From the NCBI GenBank assembly GCA_036506155.1, contig DASXSF010000082.1, positions 1-64,000 on the forward strand: a DNA stretch of 64,000 bases. Reading direction: 5' to 3'. This document shows positions 16,634-26,671 of the stretch, piece after piece (position 1 is the stretch's first letter; every line of letters begins with the position of its first letter). The notes under the pieces were generated by a model. The model did not search any database and was not told the origin of the DNA. It saw only the letters and a list, made by a program, of their open reading frames with translations. This stretch comes from DASXRA01 sp036506155. Lineage in GTDB: Bacteria; Actinomycetota; Actinomycetes; Mycobacteriales; Jatrophihabitantaceae. The position numbers and the translations under genes are program-made.

Positions 16634-18118
16634 CTAAAGGGTTTGGATGCTGACTCGTGCGCGCAGGCCGCCGAGTTTGGAGGCGGTTAGGGACAGTCTT
16701 CCGCCATGTCGGTTGGCTTCAGCTTCGACGATGGCGAGGCCGAGTCCGCTGCCTGCGGCGGTGGCCCCCGGCCCGCGTTGGAAGCGGCGCATGACACGTT
16801 CACGTTCGGCTGGCGGGATGCCCGGGCCGTCGTCGTCGACGACGATTTCAGCTCCGCCGTTGAGCGGCGCGACCCGCATGGTGATGTGCCCGCCGCTGCG
16901 CCCGTGCCGGGCAGCGTTCTCGAGCAGGTTCTCGATCACGCGCCAGAGCCCGTCTCCGTCGCCGAGGACAGTTGGTCCGGACTCGGGCAGGTCGACGTCG
17001 ATGGACAAGTCAGGGTGGCGAGTCCGGGTCACGTAGACGGCGCTGTCGGCGATGTCGCCGAGATCGACCTCGTTGCCGGACTGGACAAGGCCCGCTTCGC
17101 CGCGGGCGAGGCTTTGCAGCCCGTCGACGAGTCGGTTCATCCGCTCCGACTGCTGGGTCGCGACATCGAGCGCGAGTCGGCGCTCGCCCGGGCTGGCGTC
17201 CCGAAAGCGTGCGATGTCGAGGTTGGAGCGGATGGACTGCAGCGGGGTGCGCAGTTCGTGTCCGGCATCGGCCGCAAAGCGTCGCGCCGCAACGAGCGCT
17301 TGCTCGCGGGCGGCGATCGCGCTCTCGAGGCGTGCAAGCATCCCGTCCAGTTCCCCCGCGAGCGCGGCAACCTCGGTCGGTTGTCCCGGCTGCTGGACAC
17401 GTATGCCGAGATCTTCAGCGTCGCTGATGCGCGCCGCCTTGCGACGAAGGAGCTCGAGCGGGCGCAACGCCAGTCCCGTCACGAGCAGGGTGGCGACGAG
17501 TGCGATCACGAGGCCGGCGACAGTGGTCCAGATGACAGTCGTCCGCAGGCTCGCAGCTCGCGCGGAGATCCGTTCCGGTGCTCCGACCTCGATCAACAGT
17601 CCCGCGGGACCGCTGACGACGGCGCTGCGCCAATGCGCACCGGCAATCGTCGTCGTGCGCGCCCCGGGTCGCGTCGACATTGCGGGGAAACCGCTCGGGA
17701 CTGTGCCGAGTAGGAGCCGCTCACCGGATTGCGGGTCCACGGCGCGCACGAAAGCGATCCGCCCGACCGGGCTGGCCGTGTCCCCGCTCGCCGCGAAGGC
17801 GTCACGAAGCGGCTGCCGCACATCGATGGGCGGAGGCGGGGGGCCGTTCGGTCGCGCCGGCTGCGCTACAGGCTGGCCGTACCTGTCGAGCACTTGCAGC
17901 GGCACTGCTGCGCCGGGTGTGCCCGCGGGCGGGCGGATGCCGAGGGTGCCCGCGACCCACGGGGTGAGGTTCCCGGCGATGCGCTGCAGTTCGCCGGCAG
18001 CGTCGCGGCCGTCACGGCGCTCGGTCACGTTGACGATCAGAAAGCCACCGCCAATAAGAACTGCGGCCACGATGACGAGCACGCCGGCAGTGACTCGCAT
18101 GCTCAGCGACGACTTCAT
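16634..18118 (-). CDS. Two-component sensor histidine kinase
   Basis: A 494-residue membrane kinase. The N-terminal helix (about 8-30) is followed by an extracytoplasmic sensor region of about 150 residues containing a Pro-rich stretch. A second helix (about 190-212, VAGLVIALVATLLVTGL) leads to a HAMP-type linker. The phosphoacceptor His is in AADAGHELRTPLQS near residue 290. The ATP domain has N-box ENLLENAARHG, G1 DDDGPGIP and G2 GSGLGLAI. ATG 18118 overlaps the response-regulator stop by one base (TGATG). Stimulus unknown; the neighbouring MmpL-type remnant hints at envelope or drug efflux. Confidence 0.9.
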   Translation of the reverse strand: MKSSLSMRVTAGVLVIVAAVLIGGGFLIVNVTERRDGRDAAGELQRIAGNLTPWVAGTLGIRPPAGTPGAAVPLQVLDRYGQPVAQPARPNGPPPPPIDVRQPLRDAFAASGDTASPVGRIAFVRAVDPQSGERLLLGTVPSGFPAMSTRPGARTTTIAGAHWRSAVVSGPAGLLIEVGAPERISARAASLRTTVIWTTVAGLVIALVATLLVTGLALRPLELLRRKAARISDAEDLGIRVQQPGQPTEVAALAGELDGMLARLESAIAAREQALVAARRFAADAGHELRTPLQSIRSNLDIARFRDASPGERRLALDVATQQSERMNRLVDGLQSLARGEAGLVQSGNEVDLGDIADSAVYVTRTRHPDLSIDVDLPESGPTVLGDGDGLWRVIENLLENAARHGRSGGHITMRVAPLNGGAEIVVDDDGPGIPPAERERVMRRFQRGPGATAAGSGLGLAIVEAEANRHGGRLSLTASKLGGLRARVSIQTL

Positions 18119-18816
18119 CACGGTCGCCGCAACACAAAGCCCACCCCCCGCACGGTCTCCAGTATGCGAGGCGCACCGGCTGTGTCCAGCTTGCGACGCA
18201 GGTGCGAGATGAATACGTCCAACGCGCGGCTGTCCGGCGCGAAGTCGTAGCCCCAGACCAGTTCAAGCAGCCGGTCGCGGCTGAGGGTGACGCCCGGATT
18301 GCGGGCGAGCGTCTCCAGCAGGGCGAGCTCGCGCCGGGTCAGGCGCAGGTCGCGACGGTCCCACGTGGCCACGACAGCATGGCAGTCGACGAGCAATAGG
18401 CCTAACCGCACAGGAGGATCGACGCCGGCTGCCTGTTCTGAGTGATATGCCTGGCGGCGCAGTAGTGCTCGGAGCCGCGCTGTCAGCTCATCCATCGCGA
18501 AGGGCTTGACCAGGTAGTCGTCCGCGCCGGCCTCCAGCCCGGCGATGCGGTCGTCGACCTGATCGAGTGCCGACAGGATCAGGATCGGTGTCGCCAGGCC
18601 GCCGGCGCGCATCCGTGCGGTCACGATCCGGCCATTCAGATCCGGCAAACCGACGTCGAGCACGACCGCATCGAGCCGGTCTGCTGCGACCACCCGGAGC
18701 GCCTGGGTGCCGTCTGCAGCTGTCACCACTGCGTATCCCTCGAGTTCGAGCGCGCGCCGCAGCGAGTCGACGATCACCTCGTCGTCGTCGACGACCAGAA
18801 CACGCGCCCTCGTCAC
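18118..18816 (-). CDS. OmpR-family response regulator
   Basis: A 232-residue regulator. The receiver domain has the acidic triad start VLVVDDDE, the phosphoryl Asp in AVVLDVGLPDLNG and the conserved Lys in DDYLVKPF. The C-terminal winged helix ends with SRALDVFISHLRRKLD and the arm VRGVGFVLRRP. GTG 18816 is chosen because it gives a normal receiver start (MTRARVLVVDDDE). It also overlaps the stop of the decayed transporter fragment upstream (GTGA), so the ancestral operon was transporter-regulator-kinase. Works with the kinase at 16634-18118. Confidence 0.9.
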   Translation of the reverse strand: MTRARVLVVDDDEVIVDSLRRALELEGYAVVTAADGTQALRVVAADRLDAVVLDVGLPDLNGRIVTARMRAGGLATPILILSALDQVDDRIAGLEAGADDYLVKPFAMDELTARLRALLRRQAYHSEQAAGVDPPVRLGLLLVDCHAVVATWDRRDLRLTRRELALLETLARNPGVTLSRDRLLELVWGYDFAPDSRALDVFISHLRRKLDTAGAPRILETVRGVGFVLRRP

Positions 18817-19440
18817 GCGACCGATCCCAGTTCGAGCACGGGCGCCCGATGCCAGTAGATCCGTCCCAGCAGCATCATCGATGCCGGAACCAGCTGGCGA
18901 CGCAGCACGGCCGTGTCGAAGATCACCGCGACGGCAAGGGAGACCCCACAATGCTCGACGCTCGGATTGCCGTTGAGCTGGAGGCTGCCGAACACGAACA
19001 CCATGATGAGCGCCGCGCAGCCGATGAGGCGTGTGCTTGTCACGAGTCCGGAGACAACGAAGCGCTTGTTGCCCCCGTCGGCGTGCACGAGTTGCCCGAT
19101 CTGGCAGACCAGGAGAACCTCGTAGTCCGTGGATGGCCGCTTGGCTTAGCCATTGCTGTTAGTCCTGCTGGCCCGGGCTGGGCGAGAACAGCGGGGTGCT
19201 GCACGGTACCAGGATCGCGAGACCGCCTCCCTCCCCCCAGGCAGCGGCTTTCTCGCGATCCTGGCCGCTCGCCGCGCCTACAGCACGTGTCAGGCGCGGT
19301 CGTCTGTGTACGGCGGTCGGGCTCCACAGCCGGGGATGCGCGTGCCGACGATCCCGAGCACCGCCGGCAGCAGCATCAGCGTCGGCACCGGGCTCACGGC
19401 GGCGATGGCCAGCGTCAACCTCATCGTGGTGAGCAGGCTT
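18813..19440 (-). pseudogene. Decayed MMPL/RND-type membrane transporter
   Basis: Two pieces of an MmpL-like exporter remain in different frames. The C-terminal piece (about 18813-19125) reads STDYEVLLVCQIGQLVH, then LIGCAALIMVFVFGSL and DTAVLRRQLVPASMMLLGR, which match the last membrane helices of MMPL proteins. An earlier piece (about 19316-19440) reads LAIAAVSPVPTLMLLPAVLG, like the middle helix region. The sequence between them lacks the expected helices and frame, so most of the gene has been deleted. The stop is still coupled to the response-regulator GTG. Confidence 0.7.
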
Positions 19441-19871
19441 TCGCGCGTTCGCGCTGCCCGGGCCGGTGGCGCACAGAACCGGGTTGATCGCCTGGTCGGG
19501 GGCGCTGACGGCCACCGGCCGGGTGATCTCACCTGCGATCGACCAGCGCGTCAGATCGACGGTCGTCACAGCCGCACATCGGGCCCGAGCCAGCCAGTCC
19601 TGCGCCATCAGAGCGATCCTGCGCGCCATGGCGCCGCACACTCTCACCCCACTGTTAAAGAATCCCTAACGCAGCTGCCGCTTGCGGCGGATGGAGCAGC
19701 GACGCGTCAAGCGTGGCAGTGCACGACCCGCCCGCGGCATGGGACGAACACCAATCGCAATCGATCACTACATCGCCGCGGTTGCTAACCAGCCCCGTCC
19801 GACCTTGGGATGGCGCCACGCACTAGCACAACGCAGTTGCCGGGACCGAACGATCGTGCTTTTATGGCCGA

Positions 19872-20489
19872 GTGGGCAAGGGCGACCAGACGCGGCGCGC
19901 GGTGCTCGACCAGGCGATGCGCATGGTCAGCGCCGTTGGCATGCGCGGTTTGACGATCGGCACCCTCGCCGAGGCGACCGGGATGTCGAAGAGTGGGCTG
20001 TTCGGGCACTTCAACTCGAAGGAACAACTGCAACTGGCGGTGCTCGACCATGCCGCCGAGCTGTTCATCGACGTGGTGCTCCGCCCGGCCCTAAAGGCGC
20101 CGCGCGGCGAGCCGCGGCTGCGTGAGCTGTTCGAGCGCAAACTGAGCTGGGACGGCCGGTATTACGGCGCCGACGGGGCGCTGCCCGGCGGCTGCATCTT
20201 CACCAACCTGGCCACCGAGCTGGACGACGAGCCCGACGGACCGCTGCGCGACAAGCTGGTGCAGCACGAGCGTGACTGGCACGAAACGGTAGCGACGGTG
20301 TTCGCCGGCGGCGTCACCGAGGGTGACTTCGCCCCGGGCAGCGACCCGGTGCAGTTCGCCTACGACCTGCATGGGGTGATGCTCGCGCACCACTACGCCA
20401 CTCGGCTAATGCGCGACCCGGACGCTGAGCGCCGGGCCCGGGCCTCGTTCGAGTCGCTGCTGCGCGCCCGAGCCGTGCCGCCCGGCTGA
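19872..20489 (+). CDS. TetR-family regulator
   Basis: A 205-residue repressor with the TetR helix-turn-helix at about 10-55 (TRRAVLDQAMRMVSAVGMRG, then LAEATGMSKSGLFGHFNSKEQL) and a C-terminal ligand domain containing GGCIFTNLATELDD. GTG 19872 is the first start consistent with the domain. It is followed after 35 bp by the broken alpha/beta-hydrolase gene, its probable former partner. The ligand is unknown, and its target gene may no longer be functional. Confidence 0.88.
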   Translation: MGKGDQTRRAVLDQAMRMVSAVGMRGLTIGTLAEATGMSKSGLFGHFNSKEQLQLAVLDHAAELFIDVVLRPALKAPRGEPRLRELFERKLSWDGRYYGADGALPGGCIFTNLATELDDEPDGPLRDKLVQHERDWHETVATVFAGGVTEGDFAPGSDPVQFAYDLHGVMLAHHYATRLMRDPDAERRARASFESLLRARAVPPG

Positions 20490-20524
20490 CCCGCTGGGGC
20501 AACCGACAATCGCTGGAGGAGCAA

Positions 20525-21443
20525 ATGTCTAGCACGAAAAGCACGAACGGTCGCACTATGGGCTACGCGCCGGTCCCCGCACCGCTGAGGCTTACGTTCC
20601 GCGTCCTGGAACGGGTGGCCCCCGACGCGGGTGCCCGGCTCGCCGTGCGGTACTGGTTCACCGTGCCGCCAGCAGCCCGGCGGCCTCGCCGCAACGAGCA
20701 GGAGCTGCCGCCGGCGGACCGGTTCACCGTCGACCTGCACCGCGCTGCCGTTCATGGCACCGCCTGGGGCGCCGGCCCGACCGTATACCTCGTGCACGGC
20801 TGGGGCGGCTGGGGCGAGCAGCTCGCCGCCTACGTGGACCCGCTGGTCGCAGCGGGCCACCGGGTAGTCGCGTTCGACGCGCCCAGCCACGGCGCATCTA
20901 AGCCCGGCCGGCACGGCCCACACAGCACGGCGCTCCCAGAGATGGCCGACGCCCTGCGCGCCGTGGTGGCCGCCCAGGGCGAGCCGTACGCATTCGTTGC
21001 GCACTCGATCGGGGCCATGGCAGTGGCGCTGGTTCTGCGCGACGGCGTCGACGCCGAACGGGTCGTGCTCCTCGCGCCGGCCGCGACCGTCGGGCCGATG
21101 ATGCCAGTGTTCCGGGCCGCGTTCGGGTTCGGTGACAAGACCGAGGCGCGCATGCACCAAGATCGAGGCGTACGCCGGCCTGCCGATGGCCGAGCTTGAC
21201 GTACCCGCGACCGGACAGCGGCTGCACGCGCAGCACCGCTTGCCGGCGCTGTTCACCGCGCACGACGCGCAGGACTCGCAAACGCCGCCGCGGAGCTCGT
21301 TCGACATCGCCAAAGCGTGGCAGGCGCAGCCGCCGATGATCACCACCGGGCTCGGCCACAACCGGATCGTCCGGAGCGCGGAGGTGACCGCCGCAGCAGT
21401 CGAGTTCCTCACCGCGCCGCGCAGCGAGTTGCTGGCCGGGTAG
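20525..21443 (+). pseudogene. Frameshifted alpha/beta hydrolase
   Basis: A good ribosome site (GGAGGAG) precedes ATG 20525. The N-terminal part shows YLVHGWGGWGEQ (oxyanion loop) and the nucleophile elbow AHSIGAMAVAL. Near 21150-21165 the frame shifts after FGFGDKTEARMHQ, and the original frame soon ends at 21199. The remainder continues in another frame as IEAYAGLPMAELDVPATG, then FTAHDAQDSQTP, and ends with the catalytic His region TTGLGHNRIVRS. The region between also looks shortened relative to the family. Unless the shift is a sequencing error, the enzyme is inactive. Confidence 0.75.
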
Positions 21444-21737
21444 CTACGCGTACCTCGACCCGAGCACAGACGTCGAGGTGTCAACCGCGGAGACGTCGTG
21501 CAACACCGATGGATTGAACTGCAGATCCGCGTACACCTGACGTGCTCGGCGCAGGCTGATCTCTTCCGAGGCGGCGCCGTCGACGTAGTCGAACACCGCC
21601 TTCGGACGGCGCCGCCGCGCGCTCGTCCGCAGATCGATGATGGTGAGCCCGTTGGCGAGCCATCGGCGCGTCGGGCTGAGTTCGGGTCGGCGGAACGCGA
21701 CGAGCGGCGAGACGTCTGATATGACGCGCCGACGCAT
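21444..21737 (-). pseudogene. N-terminal fragment of an FMN-dependent alpha-hydroxyacid dehydrogenase (LldD/MftD-like)
   Basis: From ATG 21737 the frame encodes WLANGLTIIDLR, AVFDYVDGAASEEISLRRA and LHDVSAVDTSTSVLGS. These are the conserved first ~95 residues of lactate dehydrogenase-type flavoproteins. It then stops, and the FMN-binding barrel (about 290 residues) is missing. The stop codon abuts the stop of the hydrolase pseudogene with no base between. A deletion that removed the rest of this gene is the simplest explanation. Confidence 0.7.
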
Positions 21738-22007
21738 TGACTCTGACCGTCGTCGGTGGTAACGCTCGCAATCGCATTGCATCGGTATCCCCTCGCGAAG
21801 GATGTGCGGCAACGGCGCCGTGGCGCAGAGCCGGTGCATCCGGCTCGCCGTATGCCGGACCTCCACGCGGCCCTCCCGGCCGCTCGGACGGTCCGTGGGG
21901 AACGTGCGGGCCCGCGCCACTCTCGCGGTGCGCCGCTGCAGCGACGAGACGCCGCCACGCGCGGTAGCCTCGGATCACCTCTTGACCAGCAATCCACTGG
22001 GAATGTC

Positions 22008-23462
22008 ATGTCTTCAATTCGTATTGCCTTGTTCGCTGCCGTACTGACGGCGGCGTTTGCGGTGGCTGCTCCCGCGCAGGCGCAGACCACCGTCATACAA
22101 ATCAGCTCCGACCCGTTCGCGCCGAACAGCCTGCCGGCAGCGGCGCACGCCACCGAGGTGGAGCCCGACACCTTCGCGCTCGGATCCACCGTGGTCGCCG
22201 TATTCCAGACCGGCCGGGTGTTCAACGGCGGCTCCAGCGACATCGGCTTCGCCACCAGCCACGACGGCGGGGCCACCTGGACGCACGGCTTCCTCCCGGC
22301 CACCACGACCGCGTCCACGCCGACCGGGCCGTTCTTCTCGGTCAGCGACCCGTCGGTCGCTTTCGACGCCCGGCACGGGGTGTGGATGACCTCCTGGCTC
22401 GGTCTGCACGCGTCCGGCGGCGGCATCGTCGACGTGATGGCCAGCCGGTCCACCGATGGCGGGCTGAGCTGGAGCGCCCCGGTCGTCATTGCGGCCAACG
22501 GCGTGTTCTACGACAAGAACTGGAGCGTCTGCGACAACACGCCGACCAGCGCGTTCTACGGTCACTGCTACACCGAGTTCGACCTGGTCAACAGCAAAGA
22601 CCTGGAGCAGATGTCCACCTCCACGGACGGCGGACTGACCTGGGGGCCGCCCCTGGCGACAGCCGACACCATCCACGGCCTCGGCGGGCAGCCCGTCGTG
22701 CAGCCGAACGGCCGAGTCGTCGTTCCGTTCGAGGGGCTCAATCACGGACAAGGCATCCGGGCCTTCACCTCCGACGACGGCGGGCTGACGTGGAACCGCT
22801 CGGTGCGGATCGCCACGGTCGCGTCACACGACGTACCGGGCCTGCGCACCTCGCCGCTGCCGTCGGCAGAGATCAATGCGGATGGGGTCGTCTATGTGGC
22901 GTGGCAGGACAACCGCTTCGAACCGGGCGGCAAGGCCAACGACATCGTGCTGAGCAGCTCCGCGGACGGCACCACCTGGTCGCCGGCGGTCCGGATCCCG
23001 ATCGATCCGGTGGGCAGCAACGTGGACCACGTCATTCCGGGCCTAGCCGTCGACCGCACGACCAGCGGGGCGAGCACCGCGCTCGCGCTGACGTACTACT
23101 TCCAGCATCCGGCCGGATGCGTGGGCCTCTCCTGCACGATCCAGGTCGGGTCCGTGTCCTCGCTGAATAACGGGCAGACGTGGAGCTCCCCGGAGGCGCT
23201 CAGCAATCCGATGGAGCTCGCCTGGCTGGCCCCGACGAGCCAGGGCGCCATGGTGGGCGACTACATCTCCACATCGTTCGTCGCCCCGCGGCACGCTGTC
23301 GGCGCCTTCGCGATCGGCTTCCCGATGAACGGGTCGCTGTTCAACGAGCCGATGTTCGCCGGTCTGGAGACGATCACCGGCGGCAGCGCGGGTGCCGGAT
23401 CCCCAGCCGTGCTGTTCAGTGGCGTGAGTAGCAGCTCCGCGGCACCACCGACCGTCCTCTGA
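22008..23462 (+). CDS. Secreted sialidase-like BNR-repeat protein
   Basis: A 484-residue exported protein with a signal peptide (ALFAAVLTAAFAVAAPAQA). At least five Asp-box motifs of the S-x-D-x-G-x-x-W type are present: SHDGGATW, STDGGLSW, STDGGLTW, SDDGGLTW and SADGTTW. They indicate a six-bladed beta-propeller of the sialidase/BNR class. I cannot identify the full catalytic Arg triad and Tyr/Glu of true sialidases, so glycan cleavage is possible but not shown. ATG 22008 gives an intact signal peptide. A perfect hairpin lies 26 bp after the stop. Confidence 0.8.
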   Translation: MSSIRIALFAAVLTAAFAVAAPAQAQTTVIQISSDPFAPNSLPAAAHATEVEPDTFALGSTVVAVFQTGRVFNGGSSDIGFATSHDGGATWTHGFLPATTTASTPTGPFFSVSDPSVAFDARHGVWMTSWLGLHASGGGIVDVMASRSTDGGLSWSAPVVIAANGVFYDKNWSVCDNTPTSAFYGHCYTEFDLVNSKDLEQMSTSTDGGLTWGPPLATADTIHGLGGQPVVQPNGRVVVPFEGLNHGQGIRAFTSDDGGLTWNRSVRIATVASHDVPGLRTSPLPSAEINADGVVYVAWQDNRFEPGGKANDIVLSSSADGTTWSPAVRIPIDPVGSNVDHVIPGLAVDRTTSGASTALALTYYFQHPAGCVGLSCTIQVGSVSSLNNGQTWSSPEALSNPMELAWLAPTSQGAMVGDYISTSFVAPRHAVGAFAIGFPMNGSLFNEPMFAGLETITGGSAGAGSPAVLFSGVSSSSAAPPTVL

Positions 23463-23487
23463 TCGACTGTCGCATAGCGCGGACGGC

Positions 23488-23503
23488 CTGACGCCGCCGT
23501 CAG
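23488..23503 (+). terminator. Hairpin after the sialidase-like gene
   Basis: CTGACG-CCGC-CGTCAG forms a perfect 6-bp stem 26 bp downstream of the stop codon. It is followed by AAAGGGG rather than a T-run. Short, so only moderately convincing. Confidence 0.4.
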
Positions 23504-24545
23504 AAAGGGGTCAACTTTCGGGCAAGACCGCGGCATGGCCCTCACAGACAGCGTGGGGGTCGTGCCGCGGACGGTCCGGCTCAGTGTCTGCCGGCTGTGC
23601 TACAGCGGTTGCGCCGCGTGGGACGGGTGGTCGAGTCACCAAGGCAGAGCCGGCAGACGGCACGCCGCTGGCGCGTGGCCGCCACGGCCGAAGCGCCAAA
23701 GGACTCGATCGACCCAGCGCAGCCTGTCGGACGGTCTAGGCGTGCACTAGTGCTGGGAGACCTGGAAGCACGCCAGTGACGGACACGACGTGGCGCTGGG
23801 CGCGGGCTCCCGTCACGGAGCACCATAGCGTGGCGACGTGGGGCGTCGTACTCGCAACAAGGACTCGTCACGATCATGGCCGCGGCGTGTGCAGCCCGTT
23901 CGCCGAAACCTCCGCGTTCGGAGAGCACATCGAGACGATCCGCGCCCTCATGGCGGCCGGGCTGGCGGATGACCAAAGGATCGTCAAGGAGCACGCGGGC
24001 GACACGCGGCTCGGACAGGATTCGTCGACCGCCGCGCGCGGCCGACAGACCCATCGGCTCTGCGCGCACACAACGAAGCGCCGCCCTGGTGAGTGGAACA
24101 CCGCCGGTGAACCGCCGTGGGCTCGTAGAAGCTCGACACATCCGGGACCGTGTAGGTGCCGGCACCGGGGCCGGGGTCGAGCCACGGCCGCCGAGCAGCC
24201 ACAGCCTCATTGATCCACCACGCGAGGAAATGTAGCGACGACGGCTCAGGCGTCTACGGCAATTGCGCGCCGCAGAGGTACCGAGGTCGTTTGTCGTAGG
24301 TAACTCCACGGCATACTCATACGTCAAGATCGCCACCGGCCGGCAACCCGGGCTGGGCGTCGCCTGCCAGCCTCGCCCCAGCGCGATCCCGACCGTGTGC
24401 CAACTGGGCATAGTGTCGCGGACCCGGCGGTAAGGGCGGGGGGTCCCGTACGCGCCAGGGAGGGTGCATCGGCGGTGGCCAGGATACGGATCCGCGAAGG
24501 CACGTCGCGGCAATTCTTCACGGACAGGGTCCGTACGTGCGCGCG
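23504..24545. other. Gene-free stretch of about 1 kb
   Basis: Long open frames on both strands here have atypical composition and no recognisable family. I see no RNA gene, repeat or insertion-sequence end. It separates two convergently oriented exported-protein genes and may be decayed sequence. Confidence 0.4.
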
Positions 24546-26522
24546 TTAGTGGTACAGGATCCACGCCCGCCGCCCAAGCGTGGACAGGTCGCTGACCATG
24601 AGCCCGTCATCCGACACAGTCCACAGGTCATCGCCGATAACGACCGAGCGCATGATCCCGGCCTGGCCGTACCTGGATGTGCTCGGCTGAGTGACAGATC
24701 CGCGAATCGCGATCTGCGACCCACCGACACGGAGCACGAGGGCACTGGCGCGAAACTGACCGCTCTGCCACGTGCTTACGGGAAGCACGGCGGCCCCGGT
24801 CTGTGGCCAATACAGGAACGCGTGCGGATCCCATTCGGCGCCGGACTGGAGGTTCGTCTTGACCAGGTGCGCGATCCGCAGCGGATGCGATGGATTGCCG
24901 ACATCGAACAACGACATCTGCAAGCCGATGGGCCGACCCTGGGTCGTCGCGTCCTCACCGACACCAATCAGAGTTGTTTCAGAGACCGGGTAAAGGTACG
25001 ACGAGTACCCGGTGAGTTCGACAGCGCCTGCCACGCGAGGCGCTGTGGGATCGCGCAGATCCAGCGTGTAGAGCGGATCCATCTGCTGGAACGTCACGAC
25101 ATAGCCGACGGGACCGATGAAGCGGACCGAGTAGATCCGCTGGCCACCGCCGAGTCCGTCGACCTCGGACACCTTCGTGAGGCGGTCTGCGCGCAGCACG
25201 AATACCGAGCTGGACGACGTGCTCTCGGCGCTGCTCTGACCCGGCTCGTCGGCAAGCGCGTAGCCGCTGGTCGTCGCGACCCGGAGGTACCCGTCGTACT
25301 CGGACAGCGAGTACTGGTTCAGTAGCCGGCCCGGCACGACACCGGAGGCAACGTATCGTGCCGGGCCGGGCGCAGAGATGTCGAACCGGTGGATCTCCGT
25401 GTGCTGGGGCGGCAGCTTCGGCATTATCGGCCGGCCGTCGGCGCCGCGCTCGAGGACCGGCTGGAGCCACCACTGCGGATTGCTCGCGATGTAGAGACTG
25501 GTCGTCGTCGCGTAAACGGTGTCCCCGTCGGCGGCCAGGCTGACCGGGGACACATCGGCGAGGCCCGCGTTCAGGTCGATGCTGTACACCGTCAGCATCG
25601 AGGTGCCGGTGTAGTCGGCTGGATGGCTCACGTCGCGGCACGCCGCGGTGCGCGACGACGTGTGCCCGTCGGCGTCACGTACTTGGTATTCGGGCAGCCA
25701 GGCAGTAGCCGGGGCGCGCTGCACCGCGGCACGCGCGCGTGCCAGTTGCGTCTTCGCGTCGACTTGCCCGGAAGACTGCGGCACGACGATCTCCGGCTGG
25801 CTGCGCACCACGAGGCGCACGGTCGACCCGACCAGTCGCGCGTCCACGTAGCTACCGCTCGGGGTGAACGTGCCGAGGACCCGGGGTTGACCGGACAGGT
25901 CGACGAGCACGTACCGCGTCCCGTTGTCTATCGGGCCCGGATACCCGCCGGGCGTCGGGGCGCCGAGACCGCTCAGGGCCGCCCCGCCCCCGCCCGGAGT
26001 CAGCATGCCGCTGGCGGAGACGATCACCAGCGCGCGGTCGCCTTCGACGAGCAGGTTCGACGCTCCCCAGGTTTGCGGCGCGGCGCTGAGCAGAAGCCGT
26101 GTGGTGACCTGCTCCGTGCGGGCGTCGACGACCCGCAGAACACCACGCTCGACGGTAATCAAGCGGTCGCCGTCGGTCTTGACGAGATCCGGCTCGTCCG
26201 CGCCGGGGACATAGTCGTTCGTCGGGGAGTACGCGGGACTGGCGGACGGAGTCGCCGCGCTCTGCGCAGTGACGCCACCGGCCGACGCGTACGTGACACC
26301 AGGCGGCGTGACGCCCCCGATCCCCACATTGCGCGCAGCGTGTGCCCTCAGGTCGGCGACCATGTCGGCGCACCCGCCATAAGCCACCAGCTTCATGCCG
26401 CTGACCGGAGGTGTTGTGGCCTGACTGCCGGGGGCCGAGTCGCTGCCCACCGATGTCGCCACCCAGACAAGGCCGGCGACGCCGGCCCCCACTGCGACGC
26501 CTCGCATAAGCCAGGTCCTCAT
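24546..26522 (-). CDS. Membrane-anchored beta-propeller domain protein
   Basis: A 658-residue exported protein with one N-terminal hydrophobic segment (GVAVGAGVAGLVWVATSV) that probably anchors it. The family signature SPTNDYVPGADEPDLVKTDG near residue 105 identifies the secreted 'beta-propeller' family (Pfam Beta_propel, COG4880). Later blades include GQRIYSVRFIGPVGYVVTF and YPVSETTLIGVGED. The function of this family is not established; it is often found with secreted proteases and envelope proteins. The gene is divergent from the sedolisin-like protease, which starts 149 bp away, and the two may share control. Confidence 0.85.
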   Translation of the reverse strand: MRTWLMRGVAVGAGVAGLVWVATSVGSDSAPGSQATTPPVSGMKLVAYGGCADMVADLRAHAARNVGIGGVTPPGVTYASAGGVTAQSAATPSASPAYSPTNDYVPGADEPDLVKTDGDRLITVERGVLRVVDARTEQVTTRLLLSAAPQTWGASNLLVEGDRALVIVSASGMLTPGGGGAALSGLGAPTPGGYPGPIDNGTRYVLVDLSGQPRVLGTFTPSGSYVDARLVGSTVRLVVRSQPEIVVPQSSGQVDAKTQLARARAAVQRAPATAWLPEYQVRDADGHTSSRTAACRDVSHPADYTGTSMLTVYSIDLNAGLADVSPVSLAADGDTVYATTTSLYIASNPQWWLQPVLERGADGRPIMPKLPPQHTEIHRFDISAPGPARYVASGVVPGRLLNQYSLSEYDGYLRVATTSGYALADEPGQSSAESTSSSSVFVLRADRLTKVSEVDGLGGGQRIYSVRFIGPVGYVVTFQQMDPLYTLDLRDPTAPRVAGAVELTGYSSYLYPVSETTLIGVGEDATTQGRPIGLQMSLFDVGNPSHPLRIAHLVKTNLQSGAEWDPHAFLYWPQTGAAVLPVSTWQSGQFRASALVLRVGGSQIAIRGSVTQPSTSRYGQAGIMRSVVIGDDLWTVSDDGLMVSDLSTLGRRAWILYH

Positions 26523-26671
26523 ACCTCTTCAATGCGCCGGCCGGGCCTTCGTGTTGTCCGGATCTGTACCGCCGGTGCGCGCCCGGGCAACGCCGCACCG
26601 TCTGCCGTATCAGCCGGAAACTCCCGGGCTCCTGCTAGATGCTCCGATCTCGGGACATCAAAGGGGGGGCT

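Noticed and set aside
20393..22498. A 701-codon open frame on the minus strand
   Set aside because: It runs antisense to TetR, hydrolase and sialidase-like genes, has no family match and is a by-product of high GC at third positions.
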